From Oscillospiraceae bacterium (GTDB lineage: Bacteria > Bacillota > Clostridia > Oscillospirales > Ruminococcaceae): a stretch of DNA of 53,343 nt. Location: assembly GCA_012729855.1 (NCBI GenBank), contig JAAYCI010000040.1, forward strand, positions 1-53,343, given 5' to 3'. The number at the start of each line of letters is the position of its first letter. Position 1 is the first letter of the stretch. The notes beneath the pieces are model-generated. The model was given only the letters and a program-made list of their open reading frames with translations, was not told the origin of the DNA and did no database searches. This document shows, piece by piece, positions 35,544 through 43,971 of this stretch. The translations under genes and the position numbers were made by a program.

Positions 35544-36197
35544 TTGACCGACATGTTTTCGATACGCGACAAGAACGCGTTGCTTATTAAAGACGGCACG
35601 GAGACGCGCTTTGCCGGCAACCAGGAGTGGTACTCCACCGAGCGCAAGCGCCTGAGCGGCTGCGGCCCCACCACCTGCTCGGCCATGATGTGGTACCTGG
35701 CGCAAACACACGCCGGGTGCGCGCCGCTGAGCCCGTTTGACGGCAGCGACCGCCAGGGCTTTACCCGCCTGATGGAGGACGTGTGGCACTACACCACGCC
35801 CGGGCGCATGGGCCTGAACTCCACCGAGCGCTTTGCCACAGGCGCCGAGCGCTATGGCGCCGAATGCGGTGTGCCGCTGAAGGCCCACGTGCTGGACGTG
35901 CCCGAGTACCTGTGCCAGCGGCCATCCTACGAGCAGGTGCAAAACCTCTTGGAGTGGGCGTTTGTGCGTGACCTGCCGGTGGCGTTTCTGAACTTTTCCA
36001 ACGGCGCGCTGCACAACCTGGACAACTGGCACTGGGTACTGCTGGTGGCGCTGAAGGGCGGCAGCGCGCAGATGTATGACCAAGGGGAGGACCATATGAT
36101 CCGCCTGGAAAAATGGCTGCGCACCACCACGCTGGGCGGCGGCTTTGTGGTGCTGCAACCGGCGGCAGAGGAACGGCAGGCGCCGGCAACGGCATAA
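35544..36197 (+). CDS. C39-like papain-fold cysteine peptidase
   Basis: This 217-residue protein contains the cysteine-peptidase motif LSGCGPTTCSAMM (Cys40 catalytic) and NWHWVLLVAL with the likely catalytic His163, then MYDQ with Asp179. This matches C39/papain-like proteins. No signal peptide or membrane helix is seen, so it should be cytoplasmic. Start: TTG 35544 lies six bases after AAGAGGG; an ATG at 35538 directly abuts that site, and an ATG at 35553 is also possible. No bacteriocin or transporter gene adjoins it, so it is unlikely to be a leader peptidase. Substrate unknown. Confidence 0.75.
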   Translation: MTDMFSIRDKNALLIKDGTETRFAGNQEWYSTERKRLSGCGPTTCSAMMWYLAQTHAGCAPLSPFDGSDRQGFTRLMEDVWHYTTPGRMGLNSTERFATGAERYGAECGVPLKAHVLDVPEYLCQRPSYEQVQNLLEWAFVRDLPVAFLNFSNGALHNLDNWHWVLLVALKGGSAQMYDQGEDHMIRLEKWLRTTTLGGGFVVLQPAAEERQAPATA

Positions 36198-36211
36198 CAG
36201 GCAACCAGATA

Positions 36212-36245
36212 GAAAAACACACCTTGGCTTTGAGGTGTGTTTTTG
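36212..36245. terminator. Bidirectional terminator after the C39-like gene
   Basis: AAAAACACACCT pairs with AGGTGTGTTTTT around a 7-8 base loop, between convergent genes. Confidence 0.85.
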
Positions 36246-36295
36246 CGTGTGGGGCCAAACGCCTTTATGCCAAAAGGTATGGTGGATGCAGCCTG

Positions 36296-37135
36296 TCAGG
36301 CATCCAGCGCCACATTTGCCAAAATCTCCTGGTAGCGCCGGGTGGCCAGTGCGCTGGGCCGGCCTTTTTGGCAGAAGCCAAGCCTGGCCAGCTTGGGCAC
36401 CACCCGCTCCACCATCATCTGGCCGTTCACCGTTTTGGCTTGCAGCGCGGCCAACGCTTCCAAAAAGCGGGCATCCCGCCGGGCGCGTGCGTAAAAAGAC
36501 AGGGTGTAAACATAGACGAACAGATTGTACCCGCGGAAGGGGTACTCCACCTGCATGAACAGCGTGCCAATGCCATAGTGGCAGGGGCCAATTGGCTTTT
36601 TGATGGTCCAGTGCCGCAACAGGAACGCCACGGCGTTGTCCAGCGCCGGCGTTTGGTTCAGGTGGTGGCTGTGGCGGAAAGCGCCCAGCGCCGTGAGGGT
36701 GGGCAGCGGGTTGGCGTATTCGGTTTCCGGCCCGCGGCCAAAGCTGAACTTGTTGCAGCGCCAGCCGCCGTCTTTGTATTGGGTGTCCAGCAGGTGGCAG
36801 AAGGTTTTCTGCAAGCGGGGATCTCCGGCATAGCCCAGCAGGCACAGCACCTCGGCGGCAATAACGGTGTGGCAGGGGTATATGGCGCCCTGCGGGGCCA
36901 GCTTGAAGCGGCCGTCCGGCTGCCAGGTGCTGAAGATAAGCTCGGTGGCGGCCTGCAGCACCGGGTCGTCCGGTTCCATGCCCAGCTCCAGCAGGTACTG
37001 CACGCACTCCAGTGTGCTGAACGGCGCGCCTTTAATCAGGCGCTTGTCGGCGGTGGCCCATAGGTCGCCGCCGTTGTCCTGCCGGTGGGAGAGGATGGCC
37101 TCTGCATCGGGCAGGTATTGTGCGCCAATGGCCAT
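36296..37135 (-). CDS. Alpha-alpha toroid (squalene cyclase/prenyltransferase-like) protein
   Basis: This 279-residue protein has the helical repeat pattern of the squalene-hopene cyclase/prenyltransferase toroid, with QW-like pieces FSTWQPDGRF and TQYKDGGWRC. The cyclase acid motif DxDD is absent and the length is less than half of a squalene cyclase. It is therefore probably not a hopene synthase. It overlaps functionally with the gene just upstream (one base gap, GGGAGG inside that gene's end). No signal peptide. It could bind a lipid or peptide or be a degenerate enzyme. Family assignment moderate; function unknown. Confidence 0.7.
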   Translation of the reverse strand: MAIGAQYLPDAEAILSHRQDNGGDLWATADKRLIKGAPFSTLECVQYLLELGMEPDDPVLQAATELIFSTWQPDGRFKLAPQGAIYPCHTVIAAEVLCLLGYAGDPRLQKTFCHLLDTQYKDGGWRCNKFSFGRGPETEYANPLPTLTALGAFRHSHHLNQTPALDNAVAFLLRHWTIKKPIGPCHYGIGTLFMQVEYPFRGYNLFVYVYTLSFYARARRDARFLEALAALQAKTVNGQMMVERVVPKLARLGFCQKGRPSALATRRYQEILANVALDA

Positions 37136-37136
37136 A

Positions 37137-37640
37137 TCAGCCTCCCGCCTGGGCGCCGCGGAAAGACAGCTCTGCTTCCAGCAGCTGCCGGATGGCCGGG
37201 TTGGAAGCGTCGTCCAAAAAGAACATGAAGCAGTTGTAGCGGCATTTCTGGTGGTTTTCGCCGTCCAGAATGAACTCGTACCCCTTGGGGCAGTGGGGGT
37301 TGCACAGCTCGGGGTTTACCAGCCGGCGGCACAACGGCGCCTTGGCCACCTTGCTTTTCATGGCGGCGGGCAGGCTTTCCAGCCGCTCCATGTATTTCAG
37401 GATATTGTCCGCGTACAGGCGGATGACCAGGCCTTTTTTGCGGAAAACAAAATTGGCCAGCACCCGGCCGCTGCCGGTGTGCTTGTAGCTTACCACATAG
37501 CCGTTCTTGGCCGGTTCAATGCCCACCGTACAGCCGGCGCTGCGCATCAGGCTGTCCAGCGTCATCACAAAGGGGACGGTGGCGGGGTCTACAACGGCGA
37601 TGAAATCCTCAAACGGGATGGTGGTTTTTTCTTTGGCCAT
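37137..37640 (-). CDS. Cys-rich protein of unknown function
   Basis: This 167-residue protein has a C-terminal half with a Cys cluster: CRRLVNPELCNPHCPKGYEF (residues about 104-123), then CRYNCFMF (about 133-140). The pattern could bind a metal or an iron-sulfur cluster. AAGGAGG lies six bases before ATG 37640. It is the first of a two-gene unit with the toroid-fold protein, from a strong promoter at 37672-37701. No family was recognised. There is no membrane segment or signal peptide. Confidence 0.7.
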   Translation of the reverse strand: MAKEKTTIPFEDFIAVVDPATVPFVMTLDSLMRSAGCTVGIEPAKNGYVVSYKHTGSGRVLANFVFRKKGLVIRLYADNILKYMERLESLPAAMKSKVAKAPLCRRLVNPELCNPHCPKGYEFILDGENHQKCRYNCFMFFLDDASNPAIRQLLEAELSFRGAQAGG

Positions 37641-37671
37641 GGGGGCCTCCTTGCTGGAATGGGATACTACC

Positions 37672-37701
37672 AGTGTAACGGCCCCTGCTTGGAACTGTCA
37701 A
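37672..37701 (-). promoter_or_regulatory. Promoter of the Cys-rich/toroid gene pair
   Basis: On the minus strand a perfect -35 TTGACA (37701-37696) and -10 TACACT (37677-37672) are 18 bases apart. The AlkA promoter (37734-37762) points the other way. Confidence 0.75.
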
Positions 37702-37733
37702 GCAAAGCCACCGCCAAACCCGGGCAGCCCGCC

Positions 37734-37762
37734 TTGTAAAGACCTGCCGCGCCCGCTATAAT
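37734..37762 (+). promoter_or_regulatory. Promoter of the AlkA-type glycosylase gene
   Basis: -35 TTGTAA (37734-37739) and a perfect -10 TATAAT (37757-37762) are 17 bases apart. Transcription should start near 37769, only a few bases before the first possible start codons. Confidence 0.75.
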
Positions 37763-37801
37763 AAAGCTGTGCGTAAAATGAACGATGAGGAGTGGTGGGG
37801 A

Positions 37802-38470
37802 GTGGCCGAGGCAAACACCCTGTTTTTTGAATATGGCGCGGTGGAGACCGACTACCTGAAAAACGCCTGCCCCAAAATGGCCCAGGCCATAGAGACCATT
37901 GGCCACCTGCGCCGGGAGGTAACGCCCAACCTGTACACCTCGCTTATCAGCTCCATTGTGGCGCAGCAGATCTCCTCCAAAGCGCTGGACACGGTGTGGG
38001 GGCGCTTCGAGCAGCGGTTTGACCCAATGACGCCCCAGCGGATGGCCAAGGTGCCGGTGGAGGAACTGCAGGCCTGTGGTATTTCCATGCGCAAGGCCAG
38101 TTACATTGCGGGCATCACGCAGCAGGTGGCCGACGGCAGCCTGAACCTGGAAGCCCTGCACGCCCTGCCCGACGACGAGGTGTGCCGCCAACTGAGCGCC
38201 CTGCGGGGCATTGGCGTGTGGACGGCCGAGATGCTGATGACCTTTTCCATGCAGCGCCCCGACGTGATGAGCTATGGCGATTTGGCCATTTTGCGTGGCC
38301 TGCGCATGCTGCACCGCCACCGGGCCATCACGCCCAAGCTATTTGCCAAATACAAGCGCCGCTATTCGCCCTATGGCTCGGTGGCCAGCCTGTATTTGTG
38401 GGCCATTGCGTCGGGCGAGTACGAGGGCTATACCGACCCAGCCCAGAAGAAGGCCGCCGCCAAACGGTGA
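37802..38470 (+). CDS. DNA-3-methyladenine glycosylase (AlkA-like, HhH-GPD)
   Basis: This 222-residue protein is a base-excision repair glycosylase. It has the helix-hairpin-helix LRGIGVWTAEML and the catalytic Asp160 in MSYGDLAILRG, plus QQISSKALDTVW at about 55-66. It removes alkylated purines such as 3-methyladenine. Start: GTG 37802 has GAGGAG (37788-37793) nine bases upstream and matches family N-termini. GTG 37769 and ATG 37778 are possible, but lie at or within about nine bases of the predicted transcript start. It stands with ogt (broken here) and uvrAB as another repair gene in the window. Ends at a terminator. Confidence 0.88.
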   Translation: MAEANTLFFEYGAVETDYLKNACPKMAQAIETIGHLRREVTPNLYTSLISSIVAQQISSKALDTVWGRFEQRFDPMTPQRMAKVPVEELQACGISMRKASYIAGITQQVADGSLNLEALHALPDDEVCRQLSALRGIGVWTAEMLMTFSMQRPDVMSYGDLAILRGLRMLHRHRAITPKLFAKYKRRYSPYGSVASLYLWAIASGEYEGYTDPAQKKAAAKR

Positions 38471-38494
38471 AACACCTGTGATGCAACACCATAA

Positions 38495-38530
38495 GCCCCT
38501 CTGCCAAACCAAGTTGGCAGAGGGGCCCTG
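38495..38530. terminator. Terminator between convergent alkA-like and vanT-like genes
   Basis: CCCCTCTGCCAA (38496-38507) pairs with TTGGCAGAGGGG (38514-38525), followed by CCCTGTTTTG. Confidence 0.8.
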
Positions 38531-38628
38531 TTTTGTTGCCCATAATGCGGAGCCGGGCGCCCGGCACTGTTCTGCGTTCTTGAAACCTGTTCCATGCGGT
38601 TTTAGGAAGCGCAGCCATTTTGGGAATT

Positions 38629-40854
38629 TTACGCCAGTTTCTGGTAGCGTGCGTACACCGCTTTTGGCAAAGCGCGCACTTTGTGCGCGGCGTGTGCAGT
38701 GTTTTCGAGTTGGTTTACAATGTAGGCCCGCTCCAGCCGCGTGCCCAGCCGGCTGACAATCTCGTTGGGGATGCTGCCGGCCGCTTTGGCAAAGGCAGTC
38801 ACCGATATCTCCGCGCCGCCCGAGGGGCCAATGATGGTGGCGATGTCGCCCGCCGCTGCTGCCGGGATATCGCTGACATCCACCATGGCCTGGTCCATGC
38901 AGATGTTGCCCACAATGGGCGCGCGCTGCCCGTGCAGCAGCACCTGCCCGCCGCCGCAGGAGAGGCTGCGCGCCAGCCCGTCGGCATAGCCCATAGTAAG
39001 CACGGCGATGCGCATGTTCCTTTGGGCCACGCAGCTGCTGCCATAGCCCACACGCTCGCCCTGCCGCACCTCTTTTATCAGGGCCACGCCGGCTTTCACC
39101 TGGAAGATGGGCCGTAAATCGGGCGCCGGGCCAAAGCAGCAGGCTTCGTCCACAATGCCGTAAATGGCCAGCCCCGGGCGGGCGAAATCGGCGGCGAGCT
39201 CGGGGTAGTTGAGGATGCCGTAGCTGCACTGGATGTGGGTTTGGGGCAGGGGAATGCCCCGCTGCCCAAGCCCTTCAAGCACAGCTTTGAAGTTGGCCAC
39301 CTGATGGCGGGTGTAGGCCACGTCCTCCGGGCGGCGGCTGTCGCAGCTGGAAAGCTGCGTGAAGATGCCCTGCACCCGCAGGTTTTTTAGCGTGAAAAGC
39401 TGTATGAGGGCATCGGGATGGTCGCTGCGCTCGCCCAGGCGGCCCATGCCGGTGTCCACCTTGATGTGCACCGGCAAGGGAATGCCCTTTGCGGCCAGAG
39501 CCACCCCGTGGGCGGCGTCCACCACCGTTTGGGCCAGATGGTGGCGCTTTATCAGGGGGGCGTCGTCGGGGTGGGTGTAGCCCAAAATGAGGATATTGCC
39601 CTTCACCCCCTGCTTGCGCAGCGCAATGCCCTCCGCCAGCGAGGCCACGCAGAAATCCCGCACGCCAAAGCGGTACAATGCTTTGGCCACCGGCACGGCC
39701 CCAAAGCCGTAGGCGTTGCCCTTGATGGCCGGCATCAGCCGGCAGCCGCCGGGCACCAGGCTTTGCAGCAGGTGGGTGTTGTGCTCCAGCGCCGCCATGT
39801 CTATCTCCATCCAGGCGCGCTTGGGGGCGGCCTGCCGTTTTTTGCCCGGCAAAAGGCGGCCCTTCAGCCATACCAGCACAATGGCTATTGCAAAGGATAT
39901 AATACAGACGGCCAGGTAGTGCACAACGCTGTTGTTCACCAGCAAGGTATCCAGCCCCAGCGGTGTTGCCACGCCCCGCAACAGCACAATGACCCACGGG
40001 TGGATGACATAGACCACCAGCGAGATATCCCGCAGGGCTTTGCTGGAGGCCCCGCGGAAGGACGCCAGCCAGACCATGAGGAAGAAAATACACACGGGCA
40101 GCAGTATATACATACTGTCGTGCCGCTGGGTGCCCGCGGCAAACAGCACCAGGCCCTCGGCAACCATCATCACCAGCGCCGCGCCAAACCCAATAAAAGC
40201 GGTTTTGCGGGGCAGTGCCTGCCGCCGGACGGCCCAGGCGCCCACCAGCAGGAAGATGGGTGCGTAGAACAGGCCGTTGCGGGTGAAATCGCTTACCGTG
40301 TAAATGCCCTGGTAGGCGGCGTTCACCCAGGGAACCTGGCCGACGAAGCCGAAGTAACTGTCGCCAAACAGGCCGATGATATACAGCGCCGCGGCAATGA
40401 TGGTGGCGCCTTTCAGGCCGACATACCGCAGCAGCAGCCACACCAGCACAGCGCCCAGAATGGCCGCCGGCAGGTACCACAGGTGGTACATCGTGCCGTC
40501 CACCAGCACCATTTTCAGTACGTCGCCAACCGACCGCAGGCCGTCCCAGTGCCCGGCGTATATATTGACAGGGATGTATAGCAGGATAGCAAGCCCGTAT
40601 ACAATGGCCGTTTTGCGCACAAAGCGCCCCACCGGCGCGGGCGAGGCTTTGGGGCTTTCGGCATAGGGCGCCAGCAGAAAGAAGCCGCTGACGGCCAGGA
40701 AGAAGGGTACGCCGATGCGTGCGATGACCCGGGTGAAAATGAAATCGGGCAGCACGCCCAGCGAAACCAGCGGCCAGGTGTGCACGGCCACCACCAGCAG
40801 CGCGGCCACAATGCGGAAGCGGTCGATGCCGCTGTACCCCTGCTTTGTGTTCAT
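38629..40854 (-). CDS. vanT: VanT-like membrane serine/alanine racemase
   Basis: This 741-residue protein fuses an acyltransferase-3-type membrane domain (about 10 helices, residues 8-335, starting GIDRFRIVAALLVVAVHTWP) to a PLP-dependent alanine racemase (about 347-741). The PLP Lys is Lys378 in MPAIKGNAYG; the second catalytic Tyr lies in RVGYGSSCVAQ. This two-part architecture is characteristic of VanT, which imports or converts L-Ser to D-Ser in VanC/E/G-type vancomycin resistance. ATG 40854 follows GGGGAGGT at six bases and overlaps the VanXY stop by four bases. It is the last gene of the ligase-VanXY-VanT unit. Ser versus Ala preference is inferred from context. Confidence 0.88.
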   Translation of the reverse strand: MNTKQGYSGIDRFRIVAALLVVAVHTWPLVSLGVLPDFIFTRVIARIGVPFFLAVSGFFLLAPYAESPKASPAPVGRFVRKTAIVYGLAILLYIPVNIYAGHWDGLRSVGDVLKMVLVDGTMYHLWYLPAAILGAVLVWLLLRYVGLKGATIIAAALYIIGLFGDSYFGFVGQVPWVNAAYQGIYTVSDFTRNGLFYAPIFLLVGAWAVRRQALPRKTAFIGFGAALVMMVAEGLVLFAAGTQRHDSMYILLPVCIFFLMVWLASFRGASSKALRDISLVVYVIHPWVIVLLRGVATPLGLDTLLVNNSVVHYLAVCIISFAIAIVLVWLKGRLLPGKKRQAAPKRAWMEIDMAALEHNTHLLQSLVPGGCRLMPAIKGNAYGFGAVPVAKALYRFGVRDFCVASLAEGIALRKQGVKGNILILGYTHPDDAPLIKRHHLAQTVVDAAHGVALAAKGIPLPVHIKVDTGMGRLGERSDHPDALIQLFTLKNLRVQGIFTQLSSCDSRRPEDVAYTRHQVANFKAVLEGLGQRGIPLPQTHIQCSYGILNYPELAADFARPGLAIYGIVDEACCFGPAPDLRPIFQVKAGVALIKEVRQGERVGYGSSCVAQRNMRIAVLTMGYADGLARSLSCGGGQVLLHGQRAPIVGNICMDQAMVDVSDIPAAAAGDIATIIGPSGGAEISVTAFAKAAGSIPNEIVSRLGTRLERAYIVNQLENTAHAAHKVRALPKAVYARYQKLA

Positions 40855-41615
40855 GCCGCACCTCCCCACAAGGCCACGATGAAGCCGTCCACATTGTTGC
40901 CGGAAACGGTATAGGGCGCGCCCGGCAGCGCAATCTCCGTAAAGTGCCCCTGTGCCGGCACATAGCCAACGGCAAAGGCCCGCTTGCCGGCCACAAGCTG
41001 GTAGGGCTGCCGGTGCAAGGGGAAGGCCTTTACCCACTGTACATACTCCTCCAGCGTAAAACCCAGCTGTGAGATGATGAGCGAGTGGGGGAAGCCCACA
41101 TACCGAAAATGCCAGGGCTCGTGCCCGATGCCGGTGAGCCACTCCTTGCCCGCCGGGTAGCGCTGGATAAACCCGTGGTGCACGGCCACCTCGCGGAAGC
41201 GCTGGCAAACACCGTGGTAGGGAAAGCGCGGGGTGATGAAGTCGATATCGTCGCCTTGCTCACCCACGTCCAGCGCCAGGCCGGTCTGGTGCTCGCTGCA
41301 GCCAGGCAGGGCTACATAGGTGTGGGTGTAGGCCTCGCCGTGCGCGCGCAGGGCATCGGTGAACAGGCGCGCTTGCTCGTCCTGGCTGCGGTAGCCGCTC
41401 ACCGGCTGTATGTGGGCCGCGGCGCCGGTGGCCTGCATCACCGCCTGGTACAAAAGCGCGGCCTGCCGCTCCAGCCGGATGCCCGGCGCCACCTGCGCCA
41501 GCTGGATGATGGGCAGGGGAACCTGCACAGGGTGGTCCTTATTCACCAGCACCAGCGGGCCGCGGTAGATGGCCTCACGTTCCAGCATCACCGTGATGTT
41601 CCGTGTCTGCTTCAT
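40851..41615 (-). CDS. vanXY: VanXY-like D,D-dipeptidase/carboxypeptidase
   Basis: This 254-residue M15-family zinc peptidase has the metal-binding set SEHQTGLALDVG (His109, Asp116) and GHEPWHFRYVG (Glu166 catalytic, His169). In VanC/G-type resistance such enzymes remove D-Ala-D-Ala dipeptides and pentapeptide ends so that D-Ala-D-Ser precursors dominate. No signal peptide is seen, so it should be cytoplasmic like VanXY rather than surface-anchored VanY. Its gene overlaps both neighbours by four bases (ATGA). Whether it has both dipeptidase and carboxypeptidase activity cannot be read from sequence. Confidence 0.88.
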   Translation of the reverse strand: MKQTRNITVMLEREAIYRGPLVLVNKDHPVQVPLPIIQLAQVAPGIRLERQAALLYQAVMQATGAAAHIQPVSGYRSQDEQARLFTDALRAHGEAYTHTYVALPGCSEHQTGLALDVGEQGDDIDFITPRFPYHGVCQRFREVAVHHGFIQRYPAGKEWLTGIGHEPWHFRYVGFPHSLIISQLGFTLEEYVQWVKAFPLHRQPYQLVAGKRAFAVGYVPAQGHFTEIALPGAPYTVSGNNVDGFIVALWGGAA

Positions 41616-42661
41616 GGCGCCACCGCCAGTGTAACCAGCCGGTCCACCACGGCGGTGAAATCCAGCCCCACGGCCTGCATCATGGTGGGGTAGCGGCTGT
41701 GGGGGGTAAAGCCGGGCACGGTGTTCACCTCGTTGAACACCACCCGCCCCTCGGGCGTGACAAACATGTCGACGCGGGCGAAGCCCTTGCAGCCCAGCAG
41801 CCGGTAGATATTGGCCGCTATCTGTTTGATTTCATCCGTTTTTTCAGCCGGCAGGCGGGCCGGCACGTGGATTTTTGAGGTGACCAGGTTGTACTTTTCA
41901 GTATAGTCAAAAAAACCGCCAGCCAGTTCGATCTCATCCAGCGCGCCGATGGTCAAGTCCTTATTGCCCAGCACGGCGCAGCCCACCTCAAAGCCGTCGA
42001 TGGCCTCCTCCAGCAGGAGGTGGTCGTCGTACAGGAAGGCTTTCTGTACGGCGCCGGCCAGGCCGGTGGCATTGGCCACGCGGGAGACGCCAAAGGACGA
42101 GCCCGCCCGCACCGGCTTGACGAAAAGCGGGAAGCCCAGTGCTTTTGCGGCGGCTTCAATCTCTGTAAAATCGGTGCTGCCGCCAAAGGTGGCCGACTGC
42201 GGCACCGCGATGCCCGCGGCCTGCAACAGCTTGTGGGCGACGTTTTTGTCCATGCAGGCGGCCGACGCCAGCGTGCCGCAGCCCACAATGGGGATGCCGG
42301 CCAGCTCCAGCAGGCCCTGCACGGTGCCGTCCTCCCCAAAGGTGCCGTGCATCACGGGGAAGGCGGCGTCCAGCCTGGTGAAAACGGTTACGCCGGTGCC
42401 AAACTCCACTAGGCCGGCGTGCTGCCGGCAGGGCGAGATGAACGCCGGTGTGCAATGGTGGGGGTTGCACCAGGTGTCGTCCAAAATGCGGGCGGCGTCG
42501 CCCCGGTAGCGGAACCAGTGCCCCTGCTGTGTGATGCCCACCAGCACCGGCACATAGCGCGCGGTGTCCAGGTGGGTGATGACCGCGTGCGCCGACTGCA
42601 GCGACACCGGGTATTCGGCCGATACGCCGCCGAATAGAATGGCAATGCTTTTCTTTTCCAT
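41612..42661 (-). CDS. D-Ala:D-Ser ligase-like enzyme (VanC/VanG type)
   Basis: This 349-residue ATP-grasp ligase has the family landmarks FGGVSAEYPVS (10-20), MHGTFGEDGTVQG (104-116) and FNEVNTVPGFTPHSRYP (309-325). The omega-loop reads FFDYTEKY (250-257), and Arg323 in HSRYP stands where D-Ala-D-Ala ligases usually have Leu or Met. From memory, Phe250 and Arg322 of VanC2 set D-Ser choice, so these residues favour D-Ala-D-Ser over D-Ala-D-Ala. ATG 42661 has AGGGAG six to seven bases upstream. It heads the cluster with VanXY and VanT. No vanRS pair adjoins it. An ordinary Ddl is the main alternative. Confidence 0.88.
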   Translation of the reverse strand: MEKKSIAILFGGVSAEYPVSLQSAHAVITHLDTARYVPVLVGITQQGHWFRYRGDAARILDDTWCNPHHCTPAFISPCRQHAGLVEFGTGVTVFTRLDAAFPVMHGTFGEDGTVQGLLELAGIPIVGCGTLASAACMDKNVAHKLLQAAGIAVPQSATFGGSTDFTEIEAAAKALGFPLFVKPVRAGSSFGVSRVANATGLAGAVQKAFLYDDHLLLEEAIDGFEVGCAVLGNKDLTIGALDEIELAGGFFDYTEKYNLVTSKIHVPARLPAEKTDEIKQIAANIYRLLGCKGFARVDMFVTPEGRVVFNEVNTVPGFTPHSRYPTMMQAVGLDFTAVVDRLVTLAVAP

Positions 42662-42879
42662 AGTTTTCTCCCTGCCTGAGTGAAGGTTTCTTTGGTTTAC
42701 TAACACAAGCATAGCAAGCCAAAGCCGGCAGGGTTTTACTATGCGATGCCGGATTTCTTAAGAAAACCTTATGGCCCGGTTAAGATTCCACACGCCGGGT
42801 TTGGCATATCGGATTTGGCCAAAAAGTTCAAGAAAACGGGCGGGCAGGCTGCTATGCTAAAGGCAGGGGAGACAAAACA
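42662..42879. promoter_or_regulatory. Divergent control region between Van-like cluster and AraC gene
   Basis: It holds a 12-base palindrome TTTCTTAAGAAA (42754-42765) and a hairpin CCGGCA/TGCCGG (about 42725-42752). Promoter matches are weak on both strands (TATGCT boxes). A shared operator for the AraC-type protein is plausible. Confidence 0.4.
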
Positions 42880-43770
42880 ATGTGCGATGAAGCTTTGAGG
42901 GCCGCCGAAGCCATGCGGCAGTATATTGTGCGGCACCTGGCCGAGGATTTGACCCCGGCGCAGGTGACTAATGCCACAGGCTACAGCCTGCGGCATGGCG
43001 GCCGCCTGTTTGGGCAGGCCACCGGCAAAAGCCTGGGGGAGTATATCCGCCTGCTGCGGCTTTCGGCGGCGGCGCAAACGCTGGCCCAAAACGGCAAAAG
43101 CCCCGTGCTGGAGGTGGCGCTGGACCATTACTACCAGTCGCACGAGGGCTTTACCAAGGCGTTCTCCTCGGCGTTTGGCATCACCCCCACGGCCTACCGC
43201 AAGGGCGGCCGGCCCATCCAGTACTTCATCCCGTACCCCGTCTCCCTGCCCGACAGCATGTTTAGAAGAAAGGACACTGCCATGAACCCTGTTGTTACAG
43301 CGACGATAGTACAAAAACCCGCCCGCAAGCTGGTGATGCTGCACTCCAAAACCGGTACCGATTACTGGAGCTTTTGCCAGGAGCAGGGCTGCGACTGGGA
43401 GGGCCTCTTGCTCAGCATCCCGGCGCGGCTGGACCTGCCGGCTTTCATCAGCCTGCCGCCGGGGATGACCCCGCCCGGCTGCGCGGAGGGGGCCGTGGCC
43501 GTGGAGGTACCGGCCGATTACACCGGCGGCGTACCCGACGGCTACGTGCTGGCAGACCTGCCTGCCGGCGAGATGCTGTACTTCCAAAGCCCGCCCTATG
43601 CGGATGAGGAATGCTTCCCCGAGGCCATCAAGCTGGTATTTGACGCTTATGAAAGCTACAGCCCCGACACCTACGGTTTCGTCTTTGATACCCAAACCCT
43701 GCCGGTGTTTAACTTTGGGGCTTTTGCCGACAAAGGCGCCCGTATTGCCATACTGGTGAAAAAGAAATAA
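42880..43770 (+). CDS. AraC-family regulator with GyrI-like effector domain
   Basis: This 296-residue protein has an N-terminal AraC double helix-turn-helix (about residues 8-105, with AEDLTPAQVTNATGYS and YYQSHEGFTKAFSSAFGITP). Residues 145-296 form a GyrI-like small-molecule binding domain, as in Rob and related regulators. ATG 42880 follows GGGAGAC at six bases. It is transcribed divergently from the Van-like cluster, so it is a candidate local regulator in place of the usual VanRS pair. The effector is unknown. Ends at a strong terminator. Confidence 0.9.
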   Translation: MCDEALRAAEAMRQYIVRHLAEDLTPAQVTNATGYSLRHGGRLFGQATGKSLGEYIRLLRLSAAAQTLAQNGKSPVLEVALDHYYQSHEGFTKAFSSAFGITPTAYRKGGRPIQYFIPYPVSLPDSMFRRKDTAMNPVVTATIVQKPARKLVMLHSKTGTDYWSFCQEQGCDWEGLLLSIPARLDLPAFISLPPGMTPPGCAEGAVAVEVPADYTGGVPDGYVLADLPAGEMLYFQSPPYADEECFPEAIKLVFDAYESYSPDTYGFVFDTQTLPVFNFGAFADKGARIAILVKKK

Positions 43771-43780
43771 ACCAGCGCAA

Positions 43781-43827
43781 AAAAGCACCCAGCGCCTGCG
43801 AATTTGCAGATGCTGGGTGCTTTTTTT
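43781..43827 (+). terminator. Terminator of the AraC/GyrI gene
   Basis: AAAAGCACCCAGC pairs with GCTGGGTGCTTTT around an 18-base loop and a run of seven T. Confidence 0.85.
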
Positions 43828-43971
43828 GGTATACGTGGGCTTGGCCGGTTCAATATCAGCCAAAAGTATTAGAAGGAAGCGGGGCGCATCACCCATTTGG
43901 GCGATACACAAAGCCGGCACAATTGGTTAATATTTTAACAGAGGGGTTTGTTAAATGAAATACAAAGGGCT

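Noticed and set aside
36296-37135. Squalene-hopene cyclase
   Set aside because: The DxDD catalytic motif is missing and the length is under half of the family; only the toroid fold is supported.
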